A stretch of DNA of 64,000 bases from Candidatus Melainabacteria bacterium (GTDB taxonomy: Bacteria; Cyanobacteriota; Vampirovibrionia; Obscuribacterales; Obscuribacteraceae). Made by a program: the position numbers and the translations under genes. Location: positions 84,390 to 148,389 of the forward strand of contig DAIDIP010000003.1 of the NCBI GenBank assembly GCA_027451745.1, given 5' to 3'. The notes beneath the pieces were generated by a model that saw nothing but the letters and a program-made list of their open reading frames with translations, had not been told where the DNA came from and ran no database searches. Below, in pieces: positions 27,278-37,054 of this stretch. Positions within the stretch are counted from its first letter, which is position 1; the number at the start of each line of letters is the position of its first letter.

Positions 27278-27517
27278 TTATTTCCTCCTGTGTCTTACAA
27301 GGTCAAAACCAGGTAATTGACCACGTTTGGCAAGAATACCGCACCAACAGACGTGAAACAAGAGATTCTGCATAAAATCTGCACTTGATAAAGAAAGCTA
27401 AAGCATTGGTGGGCTTGGCTTTAACAATTTATGGGAAATCTTTGCCGAATTGTGTAGATAGGTCAGAAAAAAGGGAACAACAATACTACAAAAGGTTAAT
27501 TTGGACACATTGACGCT

Positions 27518-27934
27518 ATGACTGTCGGTGCAAAAATTAGTTCAGTGTCTATTAATAGTGATGCTTATACGTCGCGTCAAGCTGCTTACGAAGCGGCTAA
27601 TGTTGCAGAGGCAAAAAAGTCACTTGGCACCCTTGTTCTTGATGTTAGAAAAGTGACTGTTTTAGCAGAATTTTTTGTGATTTGTGGAGCTAGCTCTCAG
27701 GCACAAGCTAGGGCAATTGTTGGTGGAATCGAAAAAGCTTTGAATAAATTAGGCCATCAGCCACTGAATGTCGAAGGGCAAACAGATGGCAGATGGATTC
27801 TTTTGGACTACGGTTCACTAATCATCCACGTTTTGCAAGAGCGCGAACGCAATTTTTATAACCTGGAAAAGTTTTGGAATCACGCTTTGATTGTTGATAG
27901 AACAGACTGGCTGGATACCAAAAAAAATTGCTAA
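27518..27934 (+). CDS. rsfS: Ribosome silencing factor RsfS
   Basis: RsfS binds L14 on the large subunit and blocks subunit joining when nutrients are short. The 138-residue product has the family core: DVRKVTVLAEFFVICGASSQ, GQTDGRWILLDYGSLIIHVL and the ERNFYNLEKFW segment. The N-terminal 25 residues are less conserved. It precedes the beta-propeller gene by 20 bases, so the two are likely in one operon. Confidence 0.95.
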   Translation: MTVGAKISSVSINSDAYTSRQAAYEAANVAEAKKSLGTLVLDVRKVTVLAEFFVICGASSQAQARAIVGGIEKALNKLGHQPLNVEGQTDGRWILLDYGSLIIHVLQERERNFYNLEKFWNHALIVDRTDWLDTKKNC

Positions 27935-27953
27935 TGGGGGTCATGGCAAAATT

Positions 27954-29108
27954 ATGAGTTTCAGAACTAGACTACAAACATTCGTCGAAAGCCGACAAAA
28001 AATTCAGATATGGTATGGAATGGGTTGTCATAATACCGTGACCGGAAGAGTTTTAGGTGTCGACCATGATCATATAGATGTGGAATCTTATTCTCATGAA
28101 AATGATGGACAAATTCATGTGCGTCGAATTTTAGTACCACTACACTTAGTGCTACATATTGACATTACATCTTCGGAAATGATTGAGGAAGAAGAACTTG
28201 CAAGGAATGATGAAGATAAACAAGCAAATAAATTCTTGTCTTCTTTGTCATCGATAGTAGACCTTCCAGATACGCCAAAAGGTTATAGTGTTAAAGTACT
28301 GTCGCAATTAAATTCCTCGCATTCAGATCATTTTTCGCGTCTTACTTTAGGACCAAGTGGCACATACTTTGCTTGTGATGGCAGCGTCTGGTTTATTGAT
28401 CAAGGGGGCCATCTCATAGAATATGCTCGCATTAGAGGCAATAGCACCATCTCAGGATTACGATTCGATAGTAGAGGGGTTCTATACGTAGCAACAATAC
28501 AAGGAACAATTTATCGTATCGATCCAAGTAAAAGTGGACGAGTTCTGGCGCACCTAGCTAGCGGGCAGAATAACAAAGAGACATTTTTAGCTGACTTAGC
28601 CATAGGACCACAAGAAGAAATATATGTAGCTAATTGTCCAAGTGCCAATGGTGGTATTTTTAGAGTTGAAGCTGATGGGGAATACCGTACATTAACATCA
28701 GGACCACAACAAGGAACCCAAGGCTTACTCCTGGATCAAGATGGTTCTCTTTGGGGCTTGGAGCATGCAACTGGCACAATTGTAAAACGCTCGTTAACTG
28801 GGACAGTTCTCACTCGCATTGTAATAGCTGAACCACAAGCTTTTGATTTTGCCGATGGCTTTGATGGTAACTTAGCAATGGACAGTCTTGGTAGACTTTA
28901 TCTCACTGCTGGACGTGCAGGTACTGTTATGCGTGTAACCAGAGAAGGAAGCGCGGAAGCTTTCTTGTCAGGACTAGTTAATCCAACCGGTATCGCATTC
29001 GGTGCTGATGGGGGCTTGCTAGTTTTAGAAGCCGGACGTTCGCGCGTGCTAAAAGTGGCAGCTTTAGATAAAGCCGACCGTACTACATCTGCCAGGGCTC
29101 TAAGCTAA
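27954..29108 (+). CDS. Sm-like N-domain plus beta-propeller protein
   Basis: I take the ATG at 27954 (MSFRTRLQTFVESR), 19 bases past rsfS, giving 384 residues; the longer frame starts inside rsfS. The first 75 residues look like a small barrel (VTGRVLGVDHDHIDVESYSH, RRILVPLHLVLHIDI), reminiscent of Sm/Hfq-like folds. The remaining 290 residues show repeating blade motifs of NHL or SMP-30-type propellers (LRFDSRGVLYVATIQGTIYR, DLAIGPQEEIYVANCPSANG, LAMDSLGRLYLTAGRAGTVM). No signal peptide, so cytoplasmic. A role tied to ribosomes or RNA is suggested only by the rsfS neighbour and the barrel. Confidence 0.7.
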   Translation: MSFRTRLQTFVESRQKIQIWYGMGCHNTVTGRVLGVDHDHIDVESYSHENDGQIHVRRILVPLHLVLHIDITSSEMIEEEELARNDEDKQANKFLSSLSSIVDLPDTPKGYSVKVLSQLNSSHSDHFSRLTLGPSGTYFACDGSVWFIDQGGHLIEYARIRGNSTISGLRFDSRGVLYVATIQGTIYRIDPSKSGRVLAHLASGQNNKETFLADLAIGPQEEIYVANCPSANGGIFRVEADGEYRTLTSGPQQGTQGLLLDQDGSLWGLEHATGTIVKRSLTGTVLTRIVIAEPQAFDFADGFDGNLAMDSLGRLYLTAGRAGTVMRVTREGSAEAFLSGLVNPTGIAFGADGGLLVLEAGRSRVLKVAALDKADRTTSARALS

Positions 29109-29109
29109 T

Positions 29110-29745
29110 TTATGGTTTTTGCACTAGTTCAACGTCAATTGTAATATCAACATCGTCGCCAACTAAGGCGCCACCATTATCTAGATTTTTATCGAAAGCT
29201 AAACCAAAGTCTTTACGGTTAACCCTGGCGGTAGCTTCGGTACCTGTACGAAGATTGCCATAAGGATCTTTAATAGGTGGAGGAAGCGTTTCAGCAGTTA
29301 GAGTAATTGGTTTGGTGATACCATGCATAGTTAAATCGCCAATGATTTTAAAAGTATTTCCATCGGCTTCTACTTTTGTAGACTTAAAAGACATGGTCGG
29401 ATATTTAGCCACATCAAAAAAATCGGCTGATTTAAGATGTTGATCACGCCCAGGTTCATTGGTATTGATACTACTTGCATCAATAATTGCTGTCACGCTG
29501 CTATTAGATAATGACTTGCCATCGTAATTTGCGCCACCTGAGATCCTGGAAAAATCACCACGCACATTTGATACCATCATATGTTTAACCATAAAATGTG
29601 CACTAGTGTGAACTGGATCTATTTTCCAGACATTGCTTGATGCAGTACCGCTGAGCTTAGGTGAACTTTCAGAACCAATAGCAAATGCTGATGATGGTTG
29701 TAACAGAAGTACAGCTGAAAGCATAATGATTCCTGATGGCTTCAT
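29110..29745 (-). CDS. YceI-family periplasmic lipid-binding protein
   Basis: YceI proteins are secreted lipocalin-like barrels that bind isoprenoid-type lipids. After a signal peptide (MKPSGIIMLSAVLLLQPSSA) comes the family pattern: WKIDPVHTSAHFMVKHMMVS, DQHLKSADFFDVAKYPTMSF and the FGLAFDKNLDNGGALVGDDV end. I use the ATG at 29745, with AAGGAG seven bases upstream. It converges with the propeller gene with a single base between stops. Confidence 0.93.
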   Translation of the reverse strand: MKPSGIIMLSAVLLLQPSSAFAIGSESSPKLSGTASSNVWKIDPVHTSAHFMVKHMMVSNVRGDFSRISGGANYDGKSLSNSSVTAIIDASSINTNEPGRDQHLKSADFFDVAKYPTMSFKSTKVEADGNTFKIIGDLTMHGITKPITLTAETLPPPIKDPYGNLRTGTEATARVNRKDFGLAFDKNLDNGGALVGDDVDITIDVELVQKP

Positions 29746-29908
29746 AGTCAATCTCCTTATTCAGATCAAACACAAACACTTCACTTGGTTATTTGTATCT
29801 ACACTATAAACAAGATAGTGATTATTTACTTGCTTGGCAAATTATTTAATTATGCTTTTACTTTCGTAGTCTGTACTAGACGCTGATTGTTATGCTAACG
29901 ATGTCAGG

Positions 29909-31882
29909 CTATTTGAAGACTTCAAGGGCTTGCAAAGCTTCGGGGTTTTCAACAGATGAAGTATCAATATTCTTTTCGCCTAAATATTTTCTTTTAATTG
30001 CTCCCCTGACAATCTTTCCAGATCTGGTTTTAGGTAAAGCTGAAACAAAGTATACTTTTTTTGGTCTTGTTACAGCACCATATTTGGTAGCAACATGCTT
30101 CGTAATTTCTTGTTCTAGTTCAGAAGATTCGTGGGACCTTTTATTAAGTACGATAAAACAAATGATCGCTTCTCCTTTTGTTTTATCAGGTACGCCAATT
30201 ACCGCTGCTTCTTTCACTGCAGGATGTTCAATGAGCACTGATTCAATTTCCCCTGGACCTATACGTTTACCAGATATTTTTATTGTGTCATCAGAACGAC
30301 CATATAGATACCAGTATTCATCAGAACTTTGTTTGGCCCAATCACCGTGATACCAAACATCTTTGAACTTACTAAAATAAGTATCAAGATAACGTTGTTT
30401 GTCACCAAGAAACCCATGTGTCAAAGAAGGGGCGGGTTTTTTAAGGACTAAATGACCAATCGAGTCAATAAGACTCTTTCCATTTTCGTCAAATACATCT
30501 ACGTCCATAGCTAATCCCTTACTACCTAAAGAACAGGGTTTTAATGACATGGTTGGCAATGGGGTTAGCAGACAACCAATTAATTCTGTGCCTCCAGAAA
30601 TATTCATAATCGGACAATGCTTATTTCCAATGCGATCAAAGAACCACATATAACTTTCATAATCCCATGGTTCGCCAGTAGAACCTAAATACTTTAGAGA
30701 GGATAAGTCATGCTTGGAAATTAAGTGATCGCTTTCAGCCTTGATTATACGAATAGCCGTAGGACTGATCCCTAAAGTACTCACTCTGTGTTTGGCTACG
30801 AATTGCCAGATACAATCCACATTAGGATAATCTGGGGCACCATCATACATAAGCAATGTGCCACCCCAATAAAGCACTCCAATCATTTCCCAGGGACCCA
30901 TCATCCAACCTATATCAGTTAGCCAGAAAAACTTATCTGAATTTTGCACATCAAACACCATACCAAGCTCTTTGGCAATTTGTGCCATTGCCCCGCCATG
31001 AGTGTGGATCGTGCCCTTTGGTTTACCAGTTGTGCCTGATGTATAAAGATAAAGACATGGATGTTCAGCATCTAAATTGGTTTGAGTAGGAGCGGGTGAC
31101 AAATTGTTGATGCCTTCATGAAACCATATATCATTTTTAAGCCAGTTTATTTGATTTTCACAATATTTAAGTACCACTACATTACTTATGGATGGAGTAG
31201 ATTCTCTAATTAAGTCCACATCTTTTTTTATCTCTAGTAGTTTACCGCGGCGTCTGCCACCATCAGCAGTGAAGATCACCCTAGCTTGAGCATCTTGCAT
31301 TCGCTTAGCTAATGCCTCTGCACCAAATCCACTAAAAACCGGCACAGCAACAGCACCAACCTTAAAGCAAGCAAATAATACAGCTAAGACTTCGGGCACC
31401 ATAGGCATATAAAGGCCTACTGCATCGCCAGACTGCACGCCCAGTTGCTTTAGCAAAGCAGCAATCTTTCCAGCTAAAGAGTTTAGTTCACCATAGGTAA
31501 ATTGTTTAAATTGTCCCGACTCATTTTCCCAAATCAACCCTAAATGTTGCGGGCCTACTTTTTGTCTGGCTGAATTATTTTGCCCATTATGGCTATCTGT
31601 ATGCCAGTCTAAACAATTGTAAGCAATATTGGTCTGTCCACCAACAAACCAATTGCACCAGGATAGACCTTTAGTTTGATCAAGCAGAGTTTTGTAAGGC
31701 TTTGACCATTGCATATCGGCATAAGTCAAGAAAGAATTCCAGAACCATTCAATATCATTGGTGGATTTAGCAATTAAAGTTCGCCAATCCTCTGGATCAA
31801 TGCCTTGTTGCTCGGCAAAATTTGCTACACGGCTTTTTAAATATTCACCGCTTGGTCGCCAAATTATTGAAGAGTCATTCAT
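29909..31882 (-). CDS. AMP-forming acyl-CoA synthetase (acetyl/acetoacetyl-CoA type)
   Basis: The enzyme activates a short acid to its CoA ester through an acyl-AMP. The 657-residue product has the Acs-type N-domain, the P-loop-like YTSGTTGKPKGTIHTHGG, WLTDIGWMMGP, the GDWAKQSSDEYWYLYGRSDD hinge and ISGKRIGPGEIESVL. The catalytic Lys near the end is in KTRSGKIVRGAIKRK. Domain layout fits acetyl-CoA synthetase relatives; the N-terminal part suggests acetoacetate or a related acid is possible. It stands alone, divergent from the permease gene across about 120 bases. Confidence 0.9.
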   Translation of the reverse strand: MNDSSIIWRPSGEYLKSRVANFAEQQGIDPEDWRTLIAKSTNDIEWFWNSFLTYADMQWSKPYKTLLDQTKGLSWCNWFVGGQTNIAYNCLDWHTDSHNGQNNSARQKVGPQHLGLIWENESGQFKQFTYGELNSLAGKIAALLKQLGVQSGDAVGLYMPMVPEVLAVLFACFKVGAVAVPVFSGFGAEALAKRMQDAQARVIFTADGGRRRGKLLEIKKDVDLIRESTPSISNVVVLKYCENQINWLKNDIWFHEGINNLSPAPTQTNLDAEHPCLYLYTSGTTGKPKGTIHTHGGAMAQIAKELGMVFDVQNSDKFFWLTDIGWMMGPWEMIGVLYWGGTLLMYDGAPDYPNVDCIWQFVAKHRVSTLGISPTAIRIIKAESDHLISKHDLSSLKYLGSTGEPWDYESYMWFFDRIGNKHCPIMNISGGTELIGCLLTPLPTMSLKPCSLGSKGLAMDVDVFDENGKSLIDSIGHLVLKKPAPSLTHGFLGDKQRYLDTYFSKFKDVWYHGDWAKQSSDEYWYLYGRSDDTIKISGKRIGPGEIESVLIEHPAVKEAAVIGVPDKTKGEAIICFIVLNKRSHESSELEQEITKHVATKYGAVTRPKKVYFVSALPKTRSGKIVRGAIKRKYLGEKNIDTSSVENPEALQALEVFK

Positions 31883-32005
31883 ATGATGCTAATTTTAAAC
31901 GATTCAACAAAACATTTGCTGTTTTGGAGAAATCCAATTACTTGAAAACTCAAACTAGACTCTAGCAGATATATACGTTATGGCCAAAATACAGATAGCC
32001 CAATT

Positions 32006-33424
32006 ATGTTAACCGGTATTATTTCTCTATTAGCCTATGCCTTGATGGCAACGCTTATTTATCGTAAGACGTTATCAGCTCTTTTAGCGTTGCCTATAAT
32101 GGCTGTTGTGCTCTCGATAATCGGCGGGGTTCCGGCCAATGATATTTTGACCGAGATTATAGGAAAAGGATCTATAAAACTAAGCACCGCATATACCACC
32201 ACAATGTTTGGTAGCGTGTTAGCGGATCTTTTAAATAGACTAGGAATTGCCAAGTCAATAGTAAAATTGGTTGCAGAATTTGCTGGAGACAATCGTTTTG
32301 TTCTGGGTCTTTCGCTAACTCTTATAACTGCACTACTGTTCTCAACCCTTGGCGGATTGGGGGCAGTAATTATGGTAGGGACAATTATTTTGCCGGTTCT
32401 TCTGTCTCTGGGAATAACCAATCAAACAGCAGGAGCATTATTTTTGTTTGGCATCAGCCTGGGAGGAATGTTCAATATTGTTGGCTGGCAATTGTATATG
32501 GATGTACTCGGCATTCCAAAAGAACAGATTATCGGCTTTGTTTCCAACTTTTCCTTCATATCCCTGGCACTAATCATTATTTTTCTGACTATCGAATTAA
32601 AGGATAAAAAAAATATATGGTATGCGGTGGCGAGCGGATTAGTCATGATTTGCGGATTTGGAAGTATAAGTTATTTTAAAAGCCATGCGCTCGTCAACAT
32701 AAATCATCAAGTGGCAAGTTCCACGATTGCCTTTGGAGCGGCAGAAGGCTTTTCTATTATCTTAGGCTTGCTTATAATTTATGCTTTACTTCGCAGTCGC
32801 AGTAAGAAGAATGATTTACCACTCATTGTTTATTTAACGCCAATAGTTGCCTTATGTTTGGTTTTATTTTTCCAATGGCCTTTTATTCCAGCTTTCGTTG
32901 CCGGCATAGCCTATGCTGTACTTTCATCTTGGCGTTCAGACTCAATAAAAATGCTTAATCAATCGATTATTGAGGGCGTAAGCACTGTAATACCGGTAAT
33001 TGTATTAATGATAGGCATAGGTATGTTAATTACGGCAGTGCAGCATCCTAGCTTTGCTAAGCACATAACACCATTATTACAAGATTGTATTCCCAAAACG
33101 AAATGGCAGTATGTTGTAGTATTCACAGTTTTAGCACCATTGGCACTGTATCGCGGACCGCTAAGCATTTGGGGGATGGGCAGTGGTCTTGTTTCGCTGC
33201 TTCAAAAAACCGCTATATTATCTAGCTCAGCTATCATGAGTATGCTTATGTCAGTTGGTCAAATACAAGGTATTTGCGACCCAACAAATACACATAATAT
33301 TTGGATAGCTAGTTATTTAGGCACTAGCACACAAGCTCTCTTACGTAAAACTTTGCCTTATGCTTGGGCAGCAGTTGTCCTAGGACTCACATTAGCATGC
33401 AGTTTAGGTTATCTGAATAAATAA
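32006..33424 (+). CDS. GntP/CitM-type permease, partner of hydantoinase
   Basis: A 472-residue integral membrane protein of about 11-12 helices with the features of ion-transporter superfamily carriers. Two repeated halves each hold a Gly-rich re-entrant stretch (STLGGLGAVIMVGTIILPVL near residue 115; YRGPLSIWGMGSGLVSLLQK near residue 380). Its stop is one base before the start of the hydantoinase/oxoprolinase gene, so the two form an operon. The likely cargo is therefore a hydantoin, 5-oxoproline or related cyclic amide, which is inference from context. Confidence 0.75.
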   Translation: MLTGIISLLAYALMATLIYRKTLSALLALPIMAVVLSIIGGVPANDILTEIIGKGSIKLSTAYTTTMFGSVLADLLNRLGIAKSIVKLVAEFAGDNRFVLGLSLTLITALLFSTLGGLGAVIMVGTIILPVLLSLGITNQTAGALFLFGISLGGMFNIVGWQLYMDVLGIPKEQIIGFVSNFSFISLALIIIFLTIELKDKKNIWYAVASGLVMICGFGSISYFKSHALVNINHQVASSTIAFGAAEGFSIILGLLIIYALLRSRSKKNDLPLIVYLTPIVALCLVLFFQWPFIPAFVAGIAYAVLSSWRSDSIKMLNQSIIEGVSTVIPVIVLMIGIGMLITAVQHPSFAKHITPLLQDCIPKTKWQYVVVFTVLAPLALYRGPLSIWGMGSGLVSLLQKTAILSSSAIMSMLMSVGQIQGICDPTNTHNIWIASYLGTSTQALLRKTLPYAWAAVVLGLTLACSLGYLNK

Positions 33425-33425
33425 T

Positions 33426-35570
33426 ATGACTGCTTTAAATATACGATTAGGAATTGATGTGGGTGGAACTTTCACTCATGCTGTTGCCCTTGATGCTACA
33501 TCGCTAGAAGTACTTGGTTATAGCAAAGTTCCCACAACACATAAATCTGATAATGGAGTTGCCCAGGGGGTTATCGATTCTCTCAAACAATTGATTGGAG
33601 AATTGAATATAAGTACAGACAACATATCGTTTATTGCTCACAGCACCACGCAAGCGACCAATGCACTCTTAGAAGGAGATGTAGCTATAGTGGGGATTTT
33701 GGGAATGGGTAGTGGTCCTACAGCCTGGTTAGCAGCCAAAGAAACAAAACTTGGCAATATTGCTTTGGGTGAGGGATATTTTCTAAAAACACATCATCAT
33801 TTTATTGATACAAGCAATGATTTTGATAGAGAGAAAGTCATTAGAGCATTTAAAGATTTGCAAGATAGTGGGGCTCAATCTTTTGTTATAAGCGAAGCAT
33901 TCTCGGTAGACAACTCACAAAATGAAGATTTTGCTTTATCTATAGCAAAAGGATTAGGATTACTCGCCACTACAGCTAGTACTATTAGCAAATTGTATGG
34001 TTTGAGAACCAGAACCAGAACAGCCGCTCTTAATGCGGCCATGATTCCTAAAATGCTTGAAACTGCAAATTTAACAGAAAAAGCGGTTCGAGAAGCTGGG
34101 ATACAGGCGCCGCTGATGATTATGCGTTCAGATGGGGGAGTCATGGACATTAAAGCCATGCGAGAACGGCCAATTTTAACTATGCTTTCTGGACCAGCAG
34201 CTGGTGTGGCTGCAGCAACCATGTTTTTGCGAATTTCAGATGGAATATTCTTAGAAGTTGGTGGAACGAGTACGGATATTTCAGCTATTAAAAATGGCCG
34301 GGCACGCCTACGTTATGCCGAGATTGGTGGACATCGCTTACACATGCGGACTATTGACGTTCGCACAATAGGTGTAGCTGGTGGATCTTTAGCACGTGGT
34401 AAGAACAAACAAGTAACTTATCTTGGTCCTCGCAGCGCACATATTGCTGGCTTGCGTTACGCAGTTTTTACTGACAACTTAAGTGATGGGGTGGTCAAAC
34501 TTATTGCGCCAAAAGAAAATGATCCTGCTGACTATATTGTTTTGGGAGCGCATAATAATTCCGAAAATGTTGCTATAACAACTACTTGTGCCGCTAATTA
34601 TCTTAATTTAGTACCAAATAATGATCCTGCTTCTGGTGACAAGACTTCTGTAGAAATTGCATTTAAAGCTCTTGGTAAATATTTGCAGCGAGAACCCAAT
34701 GAGTGCGCCAAAGATTATCTTGATTTAGGTGCCAATGCTTGTTGGCCTATAGTAAACGATTTTATAAAAGCACAAAAGTTAGACAAAGCAACTCTAACAC
34801 TATATGGTGGCGGCGGTGGTGCAGCAGCTATTGTGCCCTACGCGGCTCAAAAATGGAAAATTCGCTTTGAACTAGCCCAAAGGGCTGATGTTATATCAGC
34901 GATCGGCGTAGCTTTGGCTTTGGTGCAGGACAGTATCGAAAGGCAAATCGTAAAACCAACCCAAGAAGACATTTTAAAACTACGACAACAAGTTTATTTA
35001 TCAGTACAACAGATGGGTGCAGATCCAGCCTCTATCCAGGTATATGTGGAAATTGATTCACAAACAAATATTGTTCGCGCTACCGCGAGCGGATCAACCT
35101 CAATGATTGATGCACATGCAACGGGATCAAAGCGATCTGCAGAAGAAGTCCTAAAAACAGTAGCTCTTTCAATGCGCCTACCCAATGATGAGATAGGCGT
35201 GTGTCTAGGTACAGAATTTTTTACGGTTTATAGAGCTATTGAAAAGAAACGGCGCAAGTTTTGGCAAAGAGAAAACAAGGCATTACGGGTTGTTGATGCA
35301 AAGGGCATAATTCGCTATCAGACACAAAGTGCTGAGGCTGTCTTGACGGATAAAAACATGGTTGGTGTTGCACTCGAAGAAACGATCAACCGTCTATCTA
35401 GTTGGGGGGACGCCGGTAAAATGGTACCCAATATAATTCTTCTTGCCGGTCCGAAAATAATCGATTTATCTGGACTTATGGATGCTCACCAATTGATATC
35501 CATCGCACATGCAGAATTAGAATCGTATCCAGGAGAAGAACAAATTGTCATTCTTTCAAACAGAAATTGA
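33426..35570 (+). CDS. Hydantoinase/oxoprolinase A-type subunit (HyuA-like)
   Basis: The family opens cyclic amides with ATP. The 714-residue product has the N-terminal actin-like domain (LGIDVGGTFTHAVALDATSL), the AHSTTQATNALLEGD stretch, the Hydantoinase_A core (LRTRTRTAALNAAMIPKMLE, MRSDGGVMDIKAMRERPILT, LSGPAAGVAAA, EVGGTSTDIS) and a 200-residue C-terminal extension. No HyuB subunit lies next to it, and the C-terminal part does not look like HyuB, so it may act alone or with an unlinked partner. It is preceded directly by a permease. Confidence 0.85.
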   Translation: MTALNIRLGIDVGGTFTHAVALDATSLEVLGYSKVPTTHKSDNGVAQGVIDSLKQLIGELNISTDNISFIAHSTTQATNALLEGDVAIVGILGMGSGPTAWLAAKETKLGNIALGEGYFLKTHHHFIDTSNDFDREKVIRAFKDLQDSGAQSFVISEAFSVDNSQNEDFALSIAKGLGLLATTASTISKLYGLRTRTRTAALNAAMIPKMLETANLTEKAVREAGIQAPLMIMRSDGGVMDIKAMRERPILTMLSGPAAGVAAATMFLRISDGIFLEVGGTSTDISAIKNGRARLRYAEIGGHRLHMRTIDVRTIGVAGGSLARGKNKQVTYLGPRSAHIAGLRYAVFTDNLSDGVVKLIAPKENDPADYIVLGAHNNSENVAITTTCAANYLNLVPNNDPASGDKTSVEIAFKALGKYLQREPNECAKDYLDLGANACWPIVNDFIKAQKLDKATLTLYGGGGGAAAIVPYAAQKWKIRFELAQRADVISAIGVALALVQDSIERQIVKPTQEDILKLRQQVYLSVQQMGADPASIQVYVEIDSQTNIVRATASGSTSMIDAHATGSKRSAEEVLKTVALSMRLPNDEIGVCLGTEFFTVYRAIEKKRRKFWQRENKALRVVDAKGIIRYQTQSAEAVLTDKNMVGVALEETINRLSSWGDAGKMVPNIILLAGPKIIDLSGLMDAHQLISIAHAELESYPGEEQIVILSNRN

Positions 35571-35659
35571 AATCTGGTTGTTGAAAAGAAGGCAAGCGGT
35601 TATTATCAAGATAGTTCTGTCCAAGCACCTAAACCCAACATTCTCCGAGAGAAAATAAA

Positions 35660-36583
35660 TTGATAAGCGGCGCCAGTATTTTAGTAGTTGACGATGATCA
35701 ATCACTGACTTTGGTTCTTTCCGAAGTCCTGCAAAGTGCAGGATATAAGGTCGTAGTAGCTCATGATGGATTTAAGGCTATAGCAGCTTGCAAGGTGCGT
35801 ACCCCAGATGTAATTATTCTTGACATTAATATGCCATTGATGGGTGGCGTGGAAGTTATGAATCGGTTAAGGGCTGATGAAAAAACACGCGATGTCCCCT
35901 TGATATTTTTGGGTAGTCGAGAACAAGCTAGTAAGACTATGCAATTTGGGGACGAAGATTTAAGCGATTATGACATTGTCCTTAAGCCTTTCGATCCTAG
36001 AGAACTCATCTCTCGAGTAAAAAGCCAATTGAAGCAAAAGGAATTGAGAGACAAGCTTAAAGAAAAAGAGCAATTGCTCCAAGAACTGTCTATAGCCGAT
36101 CCCCTTACAGATCTTAAAAGTCCACTTTATCTCAAAGAATTTCTAAAAACTGCTATAAGGCAGGCTCGTCGTTATGGTGTTCCTTTCACCATAGCTGTTA
36201 CTGAAGTAGATAATTATCCAGTTTTAAGAGAAAGTCTCGGAAAAGAAGCAAGCGAAGAATTGCTCTCGGCAATTGCACGACATATTTCGACCCAGATGCG
36301 CTCGTCTGATGTAGCCGCTCGAACAGGTGAATATGAATTTACTATTGTATTGACTGTAACTAATAAAGAGGGTGCTATTGAATTTGCTGAGCGTGCCCGT
36401 ACACTTATTCAAACTTCCAGCTTTGATCTTAATAATAACCCAGTCAATGTGACAGTAAGCATTGGACTGTGCCAATTTGTGGACACCATGGACAATGATG
36501 GCAAGATTGTTGTTTCACACGCCAAAATGGCCTTACAACAAGGTCATGATAGTGGCGGCAATGTAACTTTAATGGCTGAATAG
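35660..36583 (+). CDS. Response regulator with degenerate GGDEF domain
   Basis: A TTG-started 307-residue protein. The receiver domain (about 5-125) has DDD near the start, the acceptor Asp in DVIILDINMPLMGGVEV and the KPFD Lys. A coil (KQKELRDKLKEKEQLLQELS) leads to a GGDEF-type domain (about 145-305). The signature that should be RYGGDEF reads RTGEYEF, so diguanylate cyclase activity is doubtful; it may bind GTP or act as a scaffold. SIGLCQF matches the conserved SIG motif, so the fold is kept. Confidence 0.88.
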   Translation: MISGASILVVDDDQSLTLVLSEVLQSAGYKVVVAHDGFKAIAACKVRTPDVIILDINMPLMGGVEVMNRLRADEKTRDVPLIFLGSREQASKTMQFGDEDLSDYDIVLKPFDPRELISRVKSQLKQKELRDKLKEKEQLLQELSIADPLTDLKSPLYLKEFLKTAIRQARRYGVPFTIAVTEVDNYPVLRESLGKEASEELLSAIARHISTQMRSSDVAARTGEYEFTIVLTVTNKEGAIEFAERARTLIQTSSFDLNNNPVNVTVSIGLCQFVDTMDNDGKIVVSHAKMALQQGHDSGGNVTLMAE

Positions 36584-36639
36584 GCAAAAGTCCTAATTTG
36601 AATTAAGGTCCAGATCATGCCATGATAAAATCTCATTGT

Positions 36640-36713
36640 CGGGGCGTAGCGCAGCTTGGTAGCGCGTCCGTTTCGGGTGCGGAAGGCCGGAGGTTCAAAT
36701 CCTCTCGCCCCGA
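36640..36713 (+). tRNA. tRNA-Pro (anticodon CGG)
   Basis: A full cloverleaf: acceptor CGGGGCG/CGCCCCG, D-arm GCGC...GCGC, anticodon stem TCCGT/GCGGA with loop TTCGGGT (anticodon CGG) and T-arm GGAGG TTCAAAT CCTCT. The 3' half is duplicated perfectly about 1.07 kb downstream, marking this tRNA as an integration site. Confidence 0.97.
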
Positions 36714-36714
36714 T
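36679..36714 (+). repeat. Direct repeat copy 1 (tRNA-Pro 3' end), putative attachment site
   Basis: 36 bases from GCGGAAGG to CCCCGAT, covering the 3' side of the anticodon stem through the T-arm and acceptor of tRNA-Pro plus one base. Identical to 37752-37787, while the flanking bases differ, which is the pattern left by site-specific integration into a tRNA gene. Confidence 0.9.
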
Positions 36715-36720
36715 ATTTGA

Positions 36721-37020
36721 TCAATCGCTTGCGTTCTTACTGTGCCGGAGTTTAATTTCTGCTTCTATATCGTCGTTTGTTATATTCCAGTGTGCCATAA
36801 CCTTTAAATCGCTCTCGTTCAAAGGCATACCAGTAAGTCTTTCTTCCACAAGATGTGCTAAGCGCGCATCTCGAGAATCTGGAAGCTTGATTGGATATTC
36901 TCCTTCGTTACCATATCCCGCGCCTATTTTAGGAGGTAATTTAGGTGGACCCCCACTCGTTTCTGATTGAGTTTTTAGTTTCTTAGGATTTTTATTGTCA
37001 CTGTTAGGCATGTGGTTCAA
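36721..37020 (-). CDS. Small island-borne protein of unknown function
   Basis: A 99-residue acidic/basic mixed protein. The first 45 residues are Lys/Pro/Gly-rich and probably disordered; the rest ([20 protein letters not shown], then [15 protein letters not shown]) is helical. I do not recognise a family. It lies 7 bases from the tRNA-Pro end, inside the repeat-bounded segment, and is on the same strand as the toxin-antitoxin pair. It may be a third partner or cargo of that module. Confidence 0.5.
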   Translation of the reverse strand: MNHMPNSDNKNPKKLKTQSETSGGPPKLPPKIGAGYGNEGEYPIKLPDSRDARLAHLVEERLTGMPLNESDLKVMAHWNITNDDIEAEIKLRHSKNASD

Positions 37021-37054
37021 ATCTTACCGGATTTTCAATGATAATCATAATATT

